32,054 bases of DNA from Chloroflexota bacterium (GCA_016210495.1 JACQUC010000053.1:1-32054); one strand, 5' to 3'. Numbered from the stretch's first letter, positions 1-9,076 are shown. A program made the numbers and translations. Notes: a model not told the origin generated them from the letters alone.

Positions 1-5
1 GGGGT

Positions 6-49
6 GCGGGCGTCTCGCCCGCGAGGGGGCGGGCCCCGCTTTGCGGGGC
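6..49. repeat. Tandem pair of GC-rich hairpins
   Basis: Two perfect 7-bp inverted repeats with 3-nt loops follow one another: GCGGGCG-TCT-CGCCCGC at 6-22 and GCCCCGC-TTT-GCGGGGC at 33-49. They lie upstream of the TRAP permease gene and resemble the small palindromic units near 8700 and 15860. They could end a transcript coming from outside the window, but no T-run follows, so I call them intergenic palindromes. Confidence 0.5.
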
Positions 50-212
50 GCTCCCGGCGCAACGTTCCTAGTCCGCTTTTGCGTGCCTTGTTGGATTACA
101 GTAATGACCGTGCCTCGACTAGTTAGTGCGGTGACCAAGGTGAGAAACTTGAGCGGTGCCGCGAGCGCTGAAGCACCAGGAAGCAGATTGGTACACCAAG
201 GGGAGCGCGCGA

Positions 213-2141
213 ATGAAACGTGACCTAGCCCTAGCATATCGACACATCTTGGCACTTCTCGGTTTGTTATGGGCGGCTTTTGCCTTATACTCGGGATTCA
301 CCGTCGCAGCGCATCCCTTGGTGCAGGGTCCCCTTTTCTTTGCCCTCGGCACAGTTTTCGTTTTCTCCCATTATCCGATGACAACGAGGTCATCAAAACG
401 CTGGCCAAGTTCGCTCGACATACTAGCCATGGCAACGTCAATTGCCATCTCAGCTCGAGCCGTCCTCAACTATGAGGAGTTCAGCAGCGCATACTACCAG
501 TTCTCCAACCTGGACATAATCTGCTCGGTCTTGGTTCTGCTGATCGGGCTTGAAGCTGTCAGGAGAGTATTCGGGTTGGCCGTGCCTATTGTTGCCCTCT
601 TTTTCTTTACTTACCTTATCTGGTGGGGCAAATTCGTACCAGGGGTCTGGGGACACGCAGGCATATCGGTCGACCGGGCTTTGGCACAAATGTACCGTGG
701 CTCGGAAGCCTACTGGGGCTCAATTACGTGGATAATGGCCACGGTTGTAACGGTATTCATCTTTTTCGGGCCTGTCCTGCTCGCTTCGCGAGGTGGCGAG
801 ACCTTCCTGAACCTAGCCGCGCTACTTGCCCGTAGGATACCAGGTGGTCCGGCCCTTGTTGCGGTTTGGAGCAGTCTGTTGTTTGGCACTATATCAGGGA
901 GCGCCGTCGCTAATGTTATCGGAACCGGCACCTTCACTATTCCCGCTATGAAGAAAGCGGGATATCGAGCCGAATTCGCCGGAGCTGTTGAGGCGGCTTC
1001 CTCCACCGGGGGACAGATCATGCCCCCCATCATGGGAGCCGCAGCGTTCCTGATGGCCGAATTCCTGGCGATTCCCTACGTCTCAATCATGCGCGCGGCG
1101 TTGATCCCCGCTATTCTGTACTACCTGTCAATAACAGTCGCAGTTGTCTTTCATGGGCGGATCAAAGGGATGTCGACCATGCCCGAGAATATCGTGCCAA
1201 ACGCGACTGACTTGTTCAACTGGAAGGCCCTGGTGTGCATCACCATACCAATCACCGTCCTCATGGGAGTTATGTTGTACACCTATAGTTCCGCACTGTC
1301 GGCGTCCTGGGCACTGGTTACTGCGATACTGTTGCACGTTTCATTGGGAGGCTCCTGGTCCCTGCCGGATCTTCGGAAGCGTTTGTCGACAATCGGTGAA
1401 GCTTTGGTAAGCGGAGCGGAAGGTGTGGCTACGCTCATAGTGCTGGCCGTGGTGATTCAAGTAATAGTGTTTGCGATCGGGTATTCCGGCTTGGGCGTGA
1501 CGCTTTCTGCGGCAATCTTAGGACTCGGTGAGTCATCCTTGCTGCCGGCGCTGATAGCCGCCGCCGTTACGGCCATATTGCTGGGAATGGGGATGGCAAC
1601 CGCCGCGGCTTATGTCATCGCAATCGCTGTGGTCGGACCCCCCTTGGTCAACCTGGGCTTGGCACCTCTGACCGCGCACATGTTCGTGTTTTACTTCGCC
1701 GTGCTCGGTGCCCTCACTCCTCCTGTCTGTCCTGCCTCTGTGGCAGCGGCGGCGATCGCTAAAGCTGATTGGATTCGCTTATCACTAGTAGCCGTCGCAC
1801 TAGCCGCGGGCGGCCTCATCGTTCCATTCTTGTTTGTGTACAACACCTCTTTGCTTATGGAAGGGCCATTGTCAGATATCTTGTTGTCGGTGCTTGTTGC
1901 TGCGGCAGGGATCGTCCTTGTCGCGGGGGGCTGCATGGGGAATTTCCTGAAAGGAGCCACGGTTCCGGAAAGGCTTGGCCTGGGACTGAGTGGCTTGTTG
2001 CTATTGCTCAGGCCTTCGACCGTGGGCGTATTGATCGGTTTGGCTGTGGTCTCTCTCGTGCTATTCAGCCAGCTCCGGCGCGAGAGTCAGCCCCAAACGT
2101 CACAAGAACCTGAGAGGGGGAGTGCCTTGGAGCAGGAGTGA
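213..2141 (+). CDS. TRAP transporter fused permease (DctQ-DctM, 4TM/12TM type)
   Basis: A 642-residue integral membrane protein, the permease of a tripartite ATP-independent periplasmic transporter that uses an ion gradient to import organic acids or similar solutes. The first ~170 residues form the small DctQ-like domain and the rest the large DctM-like domain. The diagnostic stretches are GTISGSAVAN near residue 225 and STGGQIMPPIMG near residue 264. The frame is open from a GTG at 156, but ATG 213 has a good AAGGGGAG ribosome site 7 nt upstream and opens with a short basic end before the first membrane helix, so I prefer it. No periplasmic binding subunit (DctP or TAXI) lies in the window; it may be to the left. 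Gene order suggests it feeds the catabolic genes that follow. The substrate cannot be read from sequence. Confidence 0.93.
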   Translation: MKRDLALAYRHILALLGLLWAAFALYSGFTVAAHPLVQGPLFFALGTVFVFSHYPMTTRSSKRWPSSLDILAMATSIAISARAVLNYEEFSSAYYQFSNLDIICSVLVLLIGLEAVRRVFGLAVPIVALFFFTYLIWWGKFVPGVWGHAGISVDRALAQMYRGSEAYWGSITWIMATVVTVFIFFGPVLLASRGGETFLNLAALLARRIPGGPALVAVWSSLLFGTISGSAVANVIGTGTFTIPAMKKAGYRAEFAGAVEAASSTGGQIMPPIMGAAAFLMAEFLAIPYVSIMRAALIPAILYYLSITVAVVFHGRIKGMSTMPENIVPNATDLFNWKALVCITIPITVLMGVMLYTYSSALSASWALVTAILLHVSLGGSWSLPDLRKRLSTIGEALVSGAEGVATLIVLAVVIQVIVFAIGYSGLGVTLSAAILGLGESSLLPALIAAAVTAILLGMGMATAAAYVIAIAVVGPPLVNLGLAPLTAHMFVFYFAVLGALTPPVCPASVAAAAIAKADWIRLSLVAVALAAGGLIVPFLFVYNTSLLMEGPLSDILLSVLVAAAGIVLVAGGCMGNFLKGATVPERLGLGLSGLLLLLRPSTVGVLIGLAVVSLVLFSQLRRESQPQTSQEPERGSALEQE

Positions 2142-2237
2142 ACAGGACTGTCGAACACAATCGATAGCTTAGGTTGACCGAAGCGAGACAAGCTTCAGCA
2201 AATACGAGGAGTACTCGAAAGAAAGCAGGGGGAGCAG

Positions 2238-3140
2238 ATGACAGTAACGAGGAAAGAGTTTGACCGTGTGATTCTGGAGCGTGAGGGAAGGGTTGCGAGG
2301 ATAATCCTGAACAATCCCGCGCACATGAATGCCCTTGACCTGCCAATGTACCAGGCAATTGGCAAAGCGATCGATGACTTAGACGATGAGGACGAGACAC
2401 GGGTCGCAATTCTGAAGGGGGCAGGCAAGTGCTTCGGTGCCGGTGGTGACTTGAGTGTGGACACATACAAGAGGGAAAAGAGTGCCGAGTCCAATATCTA
2501 CGTCGCCTGGCAGAGGAGGCGCAAGAGGTTTCTGGACGTCGTGTACAACAAGATCCGGGCCTTTCGGAAGCCGACGATAGCTCAGGTGCATGGATACGTG
2601 ATAGGATCCCACCTGTCGCCGGCATTTGCCTGCGACCTGGTAATCGCCTCCGAGGACTGCTTGATCGGCCAGCCGGAGACCCGCTCGATTGGAGGGCACG
2701 CCAGCGGAATGATGACCCTGTTCACAGTGGGACCCATGAAGACGAAAGAGCTGTTGTTTACTGGTGATTCGATAACGGGCAAGACGGCGGCTGAATGGGG
2801 AATCATCAACAAGGCGGTGCCAGCGGACCAGCTTGAGGAGCATGTGGAGTGGCTGGCTGACCGAATCGCCAAGCAGGCACTGGACCAACTAAGCTTCTTG
2901 AAAGCGAGTGTGAATAATGCTATGGACATCATGGGCTATAAGTCCATGGTTGACTCGGATATCTGTTTCCTTTCTTTGTACCGGGTTACACCAGCTAACG
3001 AGGAGTTTAGGCAAAGTGCTTTGAAACATGGTCTGCGAGAGGCAATCGAACTGCGTGACGCGCCCTATGGCGGCCCGCAACGGCATGGAACGCCCTTGAA
3101 AATCGGAAACGACTTCGTTGGTCGACGGGAGAAGGAATAG
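2238..3140 (+). CDS. Enoyl-CoA hydratase/isomerase family protein (crotonase fold)
   Basis: A 300-residue crotonase-superfamily enzyme, expected to be cytoplasmic and to act on an acyl-CoA (hydration, isomerisation or C-C cleavage). The first oxyanion-hole loop is visible as CFGAGGDLS around residues 63-71. The second region, HGYVIGSHLSPAFACDL near residue 117, departs from the usual GGG-type turn. Glu147 in GQPETRS sits where many members carry a catalytic acid, but the following segment (SIGGHASG) is not the classic hydratase sequence, so simple enoyl-CoA hydratase activity is uncertain. ATG 2238 has a GGGGAG site just upstream. It lies 96 bp after the TRAP gene and is followed by an amidohydrolase and a CoA-transferase, fitting a route in which an imported acid becomes a CoA thioester and is broken down. 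Confidence 0.9.
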   Translation: MTVTRKEFDRVILEREGRVARIILNNPAHMNALDLPMYQAIGKAIDDLDDEDETRVAILKGAGKCFGAGGDLSVDTYKREKSAESNIYVAWQRRRKRFLDVVYNKIRAFRKPTIAQVHGYVIGSHLSPAFACDLVIASEDCLIGQPETRSIGGHASGMMTLFTVGPMKTKELLFTGDSITGKTAAEWGIINKAVPADQLEEHVEWLADRIAKQALDQLSFLKASVNNAMDIMGYKSMVDSDICFLSLYRVTPANEEFRQSALKHGLREAIELRDAPYGGPQRHGTPLKIGNDFVGRREKE

Positions 3141-3210
3141 CAGCGAGAGTGTTTGACGAAGGCGGTTGACCATCAATGGTTTGTGACTGGAAAAGGTCGC
3201 GGCAAGCAAC

Positions 3211-4027
3211 GTGATCATCGATGCGCACAATCATGTCTATCCTGAGAAGATCGCCAGGCTTTTCAAGGAAAAAGCGTCTGGCTCGGCGAGTGCTCTGGTC
3301 GGGTTACAACCCCGGACCATTCCGGATCTTCTCTCGGCGATGGACCAATCCGGGATAGAAGGGGCGGTGTTCTTCTGCGTCGCTAGGAAAGAAGACGCAG
3401 TAATTAATAAGGAGCAACGATTTCATAATACAGGCTTGTGACCGGAGAAGGCTATTCAGTTTGGGGAGTATACACCCTGATTTTGTTGACTATGAGTCCG
3501 AAATAAACCGGCTCAGAAGCAACGGCATACCGGGAGTGAAATGGAACTCCCTCGTCCAGGACTTCTATCTGGACGATGCCCGTATGCTCAGGATATACGA
3601 GGCCATGGGAGACGACATGGTCGCGTATTTTCACATGGGGAACTTCGGGGCAGCCGGGAATTACGGAAAACATGACAAATCGACGCCCGAAAGACTCCGC
3701 AGCGTGATCGACACATTCCCCAGGCTGAAGGTCGTTGCTGCTCACTTTGGTGGACTGGGCATGCTGGAAGATGCCGGGAAGTACCTGGTGGGCCGGAATG
3801 TGTACCTCGATACCTCCTGGAGTCCAAGCCTGGACGTGTTGGATCCCCTCGTCATTGCTCGAATCATTGAGGAGCATGGCTCAGACAAGGTATTGTTCGG
3901 CTCGGATTTTCCTGCGGTTGAGGCCCAGAGACAGATCAAGTGGCTTTCCAAGCTCCCAATCAGCGAAGAGGACAAAGAGCGTATTTTTTGGAAGAATGCT
4001 AACGAGCTGTTTGGGTTGAAACTTTAG
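3211..4027 (+). pseudogene. Amidohydrolase family 2 (metal-dependent), frameshifted
   Basis: Two consecutive frames encode one amidohydrolase. The first part (3211-3441, GTG start) opens with IIDAHNHVYP, whose HxH is the metal-binding pair of the amidohydrolase_2 family. The second part (frame of 3461-4027) carries GSIHPDF, AAHFGG and the closing LFGSDFP motif with the last metal Asp. Deleting one G of the GG at 3411-3412 joins them as ...DAVINKSNDFIIQ..., which reads smoothly into GSIHPDF and gives about 271 residues, a normal family length. A one-base insertion at ~3410 is therefore the simplest explanation, either a sequencing or assembly error or a recent mutation. Otherwise all visible motifs are intact. 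Relatives are decarboxylases or hydrolases of the ACMSD-like group. The start is 70 bp after the hydratase stop and has only a weak ribosome site. Confidence 0.85.
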
Positions 4028-4181
4028 CTCAAAGAGTCGACGAAAAGCAGAAGGCAAGAAGACTCGGTCTGATGGCGCGGTGCAATTGACCGGAACATCT
4101 GTGGCCTGGGAGGACTTTCCCGTGGGGGAAGAGTCCCTCACCCCTGACAACCGGCAAGGACGGAGAAGGAAGGAACCGAGA

Positions 4182-5459
4182 ATGGGTGCGGACAGAGCAG
4201 CTAATGAAGCGCAGGCCTATCAGAAGTTGCCGCTCGAAGGCATCAAAGTGCTGGAGTTGGCCCAGTTCTACGCCGGCCCGATGGGAGCAGCGTATCTCAG
4301 AGACTTCGGTGCCGAAGTCATAAAAGTGGAAGACCCGAAGTTTGTTGACCCGCAGCGAAAGTACGTAAACTGGCGGGGAATCCAAATCCCGGAACGTGAC
4401 GGCAGGATCTTGTGGTTCGAGGAGATGCACAAGGGCAAGCGCAGTATCGCTCTAAGCCTGGACACGGAAAAAGGGAAAGGCATATTTCGGAGGCTGGTCG
4501 AGCACAGCGACGTGTTCATTACGAATAACAGGCGTCGGACGCTGGAACGCCTGGGCGTGGACTACGCTAGCCTACGTGCAATCAATCCCAGGCTGGTATA
4601 TGTCCGAGTGACCGGTTACGGGCCGGAAGGGTCCGATCGCGATAAGCCCGCATTTGATATGGCAGCACAAGCCCGCGCGGGCCTGATGATGTACTTGACA
4701 CGAGACCACAAGAATGATGACCCGTTCATGGCTTACATGATGGGGGACGAAGCAGGTGCAATTGCGACGGCCTGGGGCGCCACGATGGGTATTATGGCAA
4801 GGGAGCGACACGGTGTTGGGCAACTGGTGGACACTTCATTGCTGGGAGGAGTGCTCTCATTCTTCCGCTCGCCGTTCTTCTTTGCCCTGACCACAGGCCG
4901 GGAACTCGAAACACGAAAGCGCAGCGGAGGCACAACAGTTCCATTGAGCAACGTATACAAATGCGCGGATGGGCTGTGGCTGGTCATGACCGCGGGGGCC
5001 ATCTTGCCGGTGTACTGGCCAAGACTTTGCACTGCCATTGGAAAGCCAGACCTTGAGAATGATGTGCGGTTTTCAACGGCAGAAGCTCGCCGCCGCAACA
5101 ATGCAGAGCTCATAAAGCTGCTGGATGAAGTGTTCGTACAGAAGAATCGTGATGAATGGCTGGAGACTCTGGCAGAATACGAATTGCCAGCGAGCAAGGT
5201 CAATACGGTGGTCGAGGCTACCAACGACGCTCAGGTTGAGACTAACTTTGTGAGGGCTATGGAGCACCCCGTATTTGGCAAAGTGAGGCTTCCATCAGGA
5301 GTGCCTTTCCGGATGAGTAACGTGAAGGCAATCAGCACGTTTGAAGCACCGGCACTAGGGCAGCACTCCGAGGAGATCTTGGAGGAGGTAGGCTATTCCC
5401 GGAGTGATATTGCTGCCTGCGTGGAAGATGGCACCGTCGTGAATGGCAAAGGCTCGTGA
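4182..5459 (+). CDS. CaiB/BaiF family (class III) CoA-transferase
   Basis: A 425-residue family III CoA-transferase that moves CoA between carboxylic acids in the cytoplasm. Visible landmarks are the N-terminal LEGIKVLELAQFYAGPMGAA segment, where the family's nucleotide-like CoA fold begins, the stretch RDFGAEVIKVEDP, and MMGDEAGAIATAWGA, whose Asp near residue 189 matches the catalytic Asp that forms the acyl-anhydride intermediate. The following ERHGVGQLVDTSLL is also typical. The frame is open from 4080, but ATG 4182 has AGGA 7 nt upstream and places the conserved start at the usual distance, so the longer N-terminus is rejected. The probable job is activating the acid imported by the TRAP system. 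It is the last gene of the left plus-strand cluster and converges on mutS2. Confidence 0.9.
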   Translation: MGADRAANEAQAYQKLPLEGIKVLELAQFYAGPMGAAYLRDFGAEVIKVEDPKFVDPQRKYVNWRGIQIPERDGRILWFEEMHKGKRSIALSLDTEKGKGIFRRLVEHSDVFITNNRRRTLERLGVDYASLRAINPRLVYVRVTGYGPEGSDRDKPAFDMAAQARAGLMMYLTRDHKNDDPFMAYMMGDEAGAIATAWGATMGIMARERHGVGQLVDTSLLGGVLSFFRSPFFFALTTGRELETRKRSGGTTVPLSNVYKCADGLWLVMTAGAILPVYWPRLCTAIGKPDLENDVRFSTAEARRRNNAELIKLLDEVFVQKNRDEWLETLAEYELPASKVNTVVEATNDAQVETNFVRAMEHPVFGKVRLPSGVPFRMSNVKAISTFEAPALGQHSEEILEEVGYSRSDIAACVEDGTVVNGKGS

Positions 5460-5470
5460 GCTGTGAGAAG

Positions 5471-5490
5471 CCAGAAGGGTGACTTTCTGG
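5471..5490. terminator. Possible hairpin between convergent genes
   Basis: CCAGAA (5471-5476) and TTCTGG (5485-5490) form a 6-bp stem with an 8-nt loop in the 52-bp gap between the CoA-transferase and mutS2 stops. The position suits a bidirectional terminator, but there is no T-run, so this is weak. Confidence 0.3.
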
Positions 5491-5511
5491 ACTCGCGCTC
5501 CTTCTCGCCTG

Positions 5512-7884
5512 TCAATTGGCCAGCGTCACCACTGTCACCCCGTCGCCCCCCTCTCTGGGCTCCGCTGACTGGTACGACTTGACGAGGGGATTGTGGGCGA
5601 GCTGCTCGCGGACCACCTGGCGGAGCACGCCAGTGCCTTTGCCGTGCACGATCCTGACCGTGTGCAGCCCACAGAGGTACGCGTCGTTGACATAGCGCTC
5701 GAGCTCTGGAAGAACCTGCTCGACACGCCAGCCATGGATGCCAAGCTCTGGCAGAGGCGTCAGTCTGGTCGCCAAGCTGACGTGGTAATCGGGGAAGTAG
5801 TCGGCCGCGACCTTCGGGCGCGACTTGATGCGGACGATATCGCCGGGCCTGACCTTTGCCTTGAAACTGCCGAGCTGAACCTCGGCCTCGCCCCGACCCT
5901 CGGGCGGCGATATAAGCTCTCCGTACTGGCCAAGGCTCTTGACCAGCACGAAGTCGCCGGCGCGAAGGGGGCGGCCGCTTTGGTCTACGGCTGGAGGCGG
6001 CTCGGCGACGGATGGCCGACCCACGGCCTCGACCTCCTCTTCTATCACCCTGATTTCGGCTCCGGCCGCAACCAACTGTCCCCGGCTTACAGGCGCCTTC
6101 TCGAGAGGTACGATGATGGAGCGCAAGCGCTGGCGTACTTCGGTGACAAGCGCCTCGGAGTCGCGGCGGGCTTGCTCCAAGATGGCGAGACGTTCCTGCT
6201 CGAGTTCGTGCAGCTTTCGCCCAAGCTCCTCACGCAACCTCTCAGTCTCCGTTTGCGCGCGCTCCGCTCCCGCTCGGTGCTCGGCAGCACGGTCCCGCTC
6301 CTGCTGGATCTGAGTGAGGAGTCGGTCGACCTGCATCTCGCTCGGCCTGATCTCGCGCATAGCGGAGTCGATGACCTCGCGCGGCACGCCGAGACGCTGG
6401 GCGATGGCGAGGGCGTTGCTGCGACCGGGAAGGCCGATGCTCAGTTTGTAGGTGGGGGCGAGGGTTTCGGCGTCGAATTCCACGCAGGCGTTTTCGACCC
6501 CGGCCGTCGCGTGCGCGTAAGCCTTGAGCTCCGAGTAGTGCGTGGTGGCAATGGTCGGTATCCGGCGACGAACCAGATAAGACAGAATCGCCTTGGCGAG
6601 GGCTGATCCCTCCGTCGGGTCGGTTCCGGCGCCGATCTCGTCTAACAGCACCAGCGAGTGCTCGTCGGCACTTCTCAGCACCTCGTTGACCCTAGTGAGA
6701 TGCGAGGAGAAAGTAGATAGGCTCTGCTCGATGCTCTGCTCGTCGCCGATGTCGGCGTATACGTTGTCGAATACGCGAATTCGCGACCCCCGGTCGACGG
6801 GGATGTGCAACCCACACTGGAACATCAGGGCTAGCAGCCCAATAGTTTTGAGGGCCACGGTTTTGCCGCCGGTGTTCGGCCCTGTGATCACCAGCACGAA
6901 GAAGTCTCCACCCAACCGCGCGCTGATGGGGACGACCTCGTCGCCCAGCAGCGGGTGGCGCGCGTTCACCAGTTCCAGGAAAACTCCATCGCGCGGTGAG
7001 TTTCCCGTGATCTCTGGCTGGACAGCGCTCAGCTCTGCGCTGTATCTGCCCTTTGCCAGGGCAAGGTCGATTTCGGCCATGGCTACGACCGAATGAATCA
7101 GGTCGGCCTCGAGTGAGCCAACCGCGGCCGAGAGGTTGCGCAGAATGCGCTGAATCTCGCGTTGTTCCTCAATCTGGAGCTCGCGCCAGCGGTTGTTTAC
7201 GTCGACCGTTTCCAGCGGCTCCACGAACACGGTAGCCCCGCTGGCAGACTGGTCGTGGACGATGCCCCGAAACTGTCCCTTGAAATCTGTCTTAATAGGG
7301 ATAACGTAGCGCCCCTGCCGAAGGGTAATGATCGGCTCCTGAATCACGTTGCGATAGCTGCCGGAGCTGATCAGGCTTTCAAGCCTGTCCAGTAGGCGCC
7401 GGTGGGCCAGTTTGACTTCGGCTCGGAGGCGACGTAGGATGGGGCTGGCTCCGTCGAGTATCTCTCCCTGCGGGTCGATGCTGCGCTGGATCTCCTGTTC
7501 GAGATCGGGAGAAACCGCGATGCACTCGGCCCGCGCGGCCAGAAGTGGGAACTGGTTGCTGAGTCGCGACAGCGCAGTTCGCACCGTCCGCCCTGCCAAC
7601 AACGTGGCCAGCACGTCCAGCAGCTCGCGCGGCTCGAGAATGCCTCCCAGCCGTGCTCTGTGGACCACATCCCGAACGTCGCGGGCACCAGCTAAAGAGA
7701 TCGTTGGCTTCAACTCCAGAAGCCTCCTGGCCTCGGTCGTGGTGCATTGCAGCGACGAGACCGCCTGCTCGTCGCTGGACGGCGACAAACTGAAGGCCAG
7801 CTCCCTGCTGGCCGAAAAAGAAGTATGCCTGGCAAGTCTTTCCAGTATCTTGGGCAGCTCCAGAGTCTCCACGGTGTGTTTCAT
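5512..7884 (-). CDS. mutS2: Endonuclease MutS2 (MutS-like ATPase with Smr domain)
   Basis: A 790-residue MutS2 homologue, normal length. MutS2 proteins lack the mismatch-reading domain of MutS and act in suppressing recombination or rescuing collided ribosomes. Walker A (GPNTGGKT, near residue 335) and Walker B with the MutS signature (LVLLDEIGAGTDPTEGSALA, near residue 411) are intact. A charged coiled-coil region follows, roughly residues 510-610. The C-terminal Smr nuclease domain carries VRIVHGKGTG with LGIHGWRVEQ before it. ATG 7884 is preferred over the adjoining GTG 7887. A TATAAT reads on this strand at 7899-7894, only 9 nt before the ATG, without a good -35, so a short or leaderless transcript is possible. 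It lies 40 bp downstream of cvpA, an arrangement also known from Bacillus (cvpA-like yshB, polX, mutS2). Confidence 0.95.
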   Translation of the reverse strand: MKHTVETLELPKILERLARHTSFSASRELAFSLSPSSDEQAVSSLQCTTTEARRLLELKPTISLAGARDVRDVVHRARLGGILEPRELLDVLATLLAGRTVRTALSRLSNQFPLLAARAECIAVSPDLEQEIQRSIDPQGEILDGASPILRRLRAEVKLAHRRLLDRLESLISSGSYRNVIQEPIITLRQGRYVIPIKTDFKGQFRGIVHDQSASGATVFVEPLETVDVNNRWRELQIEEQREIQRILRNLSAAVGSLEADLIHSVVAMAEIDLALAKGRYSAELSAVQPEITGNSPRDGVFLELVNARHPLLGDEVVPISARLGGDFFVLVITGPNTGGKTVALKTIGLLALMFQCGLHIPVDRGSRIRVFDNVYADIGDEQSIEQSLSTFSSHLTRVNEVLRSADEHSLVLLDEIGAGTDPTEGSALAKAILSYLVRRRIPTIATTHYSELKAYAHATAGVENACVEFDAETLAPTYKLSIGLPGRSNALAIAQRLGVPREVIDSAMREIRPSEMQVDRLLTQIQQERDRAAEHRAGAERAQTETERLREELGRKLHELEQERLAILEQARRDSEALVTEVRQRLRSIIVPLEKAPVSRGQLVAAGAEIRVIEEEVEAVGRPSVAEPPPAVDQSGRPLRAGDFVLVKSLGQYGELISPPEGRGEAEVQLGSFKAKVRPGDIVRIKSRPKVAADYFPDYHVSLATRLTPLPELGIHGWRVEQVLPELERYVNDAYLCGLHTVRIVHGKGTGVLRQVVREQLAHNPLVKSYQSAEPREGGDGVTVVTLAN

Positions 7885-7924
7885 CACATGGGAATTATAG
7901 CCAATTTGGATGTCAGAAGAAAGC

Positions 7925-8482
7925 TCACATGACGAAGGGGGCGGGAAGACCGGAGGGCAGCCACGGTCGAATGGTCTCGTATACCAGGGGCAGGTAGTTA
8001 CGTAGAGCTGGCAGGAGTACCGATTGGCTGAGCTCGCTTCGCACGGTATTCTGCAAGGGCTCCCAACTATGCCAGCTCAGCCCGAGGGCGAAGATGAGCA
8101 TCGTGATCGTGACTCCGGCCAGCGTCCAGGCGCCGACGAGGCCGAGGATGGCCCCGCCGAGGTGGTCCACGGCCGAAAGGAAGGGCAACCGGGTGTCGGT
8201 ATAGACGCCGTACGTGAGCCAATGGGTAATCACAACGACTACAAGGAAGATCAGAATAAGGGCCAGCGCGTTGCGCACCGAGTGGTCGCTCTGCGGAATG
8301 AACAGGCCGATCTGGTCGCCGACGATGCCGTAGTACTGGGCCGCCAGCACGGTGGAAATGTACACTCCGCCTATGAACAGCGCCTGGCGGAGCAGCCCCT
8401 GGAACAAGCCGGCAGTGCCGCCGGAGAGGACCAGGAAGGCCACAGAGAAATCTATCCAGTTGACGTTAGCGATGGGCAACAT
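7925..8482 (-). CDS. cvpA: CvpA family membrane protein
   Basis: About 185 residues with four hydrophobic segments, matching the CvpA family (colicin V production accessory proteins, inner-membrane proteins of incompletely known function). The first segment begins WIDFSVAFLVLSGGTAGLFQ, followed by helices at ALALILIFLVVVVITHWL and at AILGLVGAWTLAGVTITMLI, the usual CvpA pattern of a glycine-rich first helix. The frame is open from a TTG at 8548, but ATG 8482 puts the first helix near the N-terminus as in relatives. It has no strong ribosome site, so the start is only moderately sure. It sits between a tiny membrane peptide gene and mutS2 on the same strand, probably one transcript. Confidence 0.8.
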   Translation of the reverse strand: MLPIANVNWIDFSVAFLVLSGGTAGLFQGLLRQALFIGGVYISTVLAAQYYGIVGDQIGLFIPQSDHSVRNALALILIFLVVVVITHWLTYGVYTDTRLPFLSAVDHLGGAILGLVGAWTLAGVTITMLIFALGLSWHSWEPLQNTVRSELSQSVLLPALRNYLPLVYETIRPWLPSGLPAPFVM

Positions 8483-8504
8483 ATGGCCATCCGAGTCTAG
8501 CTGC

Positions 8505-8612
8505 CTAGGGGACGGTGTGTATGAAGCGACCGACCAGGACGAGCCCAAGAAGGACTATGGTGATGGCGATGGCTAGGAACTCCTTGGTGCGCACGCCCGG
8601 GCGCCCTCCCAT
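8505..8612 (-). CDS. Small membrane peptide, 35 residues (hypothetical)
   Basis: A short minus-strand frame from ATG 8612 to TAG at 8505, with an in-frame GTG at 8594 as the alternative start. The peptide has a basic N-terminus (MGGRPGVRTKEF), a single hydrophobic run (LAIAITIVLLGLVLVG) long enough to cross the membrane, and a short polar tail (RFIHTVP). GGGAGG precedes the GTG by about 10 nt. The stop is 22 bp before the cvpA start on the same strand. The compact charge-helix-tail design and the operon position support it; its length means chance is not excluded. I do not recognise a family. Confidence 0.4.
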   Translation of the reverse strand: MGGRPGVRTKEFLAIAITIVLLGLVLVGRFIHTVP

Positions 8613-8662
8613 CCGTATCTGACTTCAGCGCCGATACCTATGGTAGTTCATGGTGTGAAATT

Positions 8663-8769
8663 GCGGCGACGCCCCTACTGATGCGCCGCCCCTCCCCGGG
8701 CGGACAGCCGTCTCCCGATGGAATCGGGATCCCGTCTCGGGACGCCCCTACAGATACCCATTTTGCACT
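8663..8769. repeat. Cluster of palindromic intergenic repeats (copy A)
   Basis: A run of small inverted repeats: GCGGCG (8663-8668) with CGCCGC (8684-8689); TCCCGAT-GGA-ATCGGGA (8713-8729); TCCCG-TCT-CGGGA (8730-8742). The 14-bp CCCCGGGCGGACAG at 8694-8707 recurs exactly at 15854-15867, and the following CTACAGAT...TTTGCAC is matched loosely at 15880. This is a degenerate dispersed element, not a gene. The rest of 8613-9076 contains one further inverted repeat, ACCACT (8832-8837) with AGTGGT (8845-8850), which might be a regulatory site for the GH57 gene; I see no clear promoter. Confidence 0.6.
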
Positions 8770-9076
8770 CCGAGCTATTGTAGAGGCTTGTCTAAGGAAA
8801 GAACAATAGCTAAATTCTCCCAGTGCTCGACACCACTAAGTACCAGTGGTATGCTATTTGCTGACCGTTGGTATTGCGGCGCCAACCTGACGTGGGGCTT
8901 TGCTCGGGGGAGTGGTGGGGCGGTTATTCTTCTCCGTACAGTTCCTCCACGATAGTGTTCGCACGGGAGATTGCTCCCACTCGGCTGGCGCGCGGAAAGT
9001 GAGGTGGAGATTGAGTCTCGGGATTGTAGATGGTTGGCCCGTCGTGGTGGGCCAGGAGAATGAGATCGGCGCAGCG

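Noticed and set aside
4080..4181. Longer N-terminus of the CoA-transferase
   Set aside because: No ribosome site at 4080, and the extra 34 residues are polar and unlike the family.
5593..6606. A 337-codon plus-strand open frame opposite mutS2
   Set aside because: It is the antisense shadow of a strongly conserved mutS2; high GC leaves few stops. No motif or ribosome site supports it.
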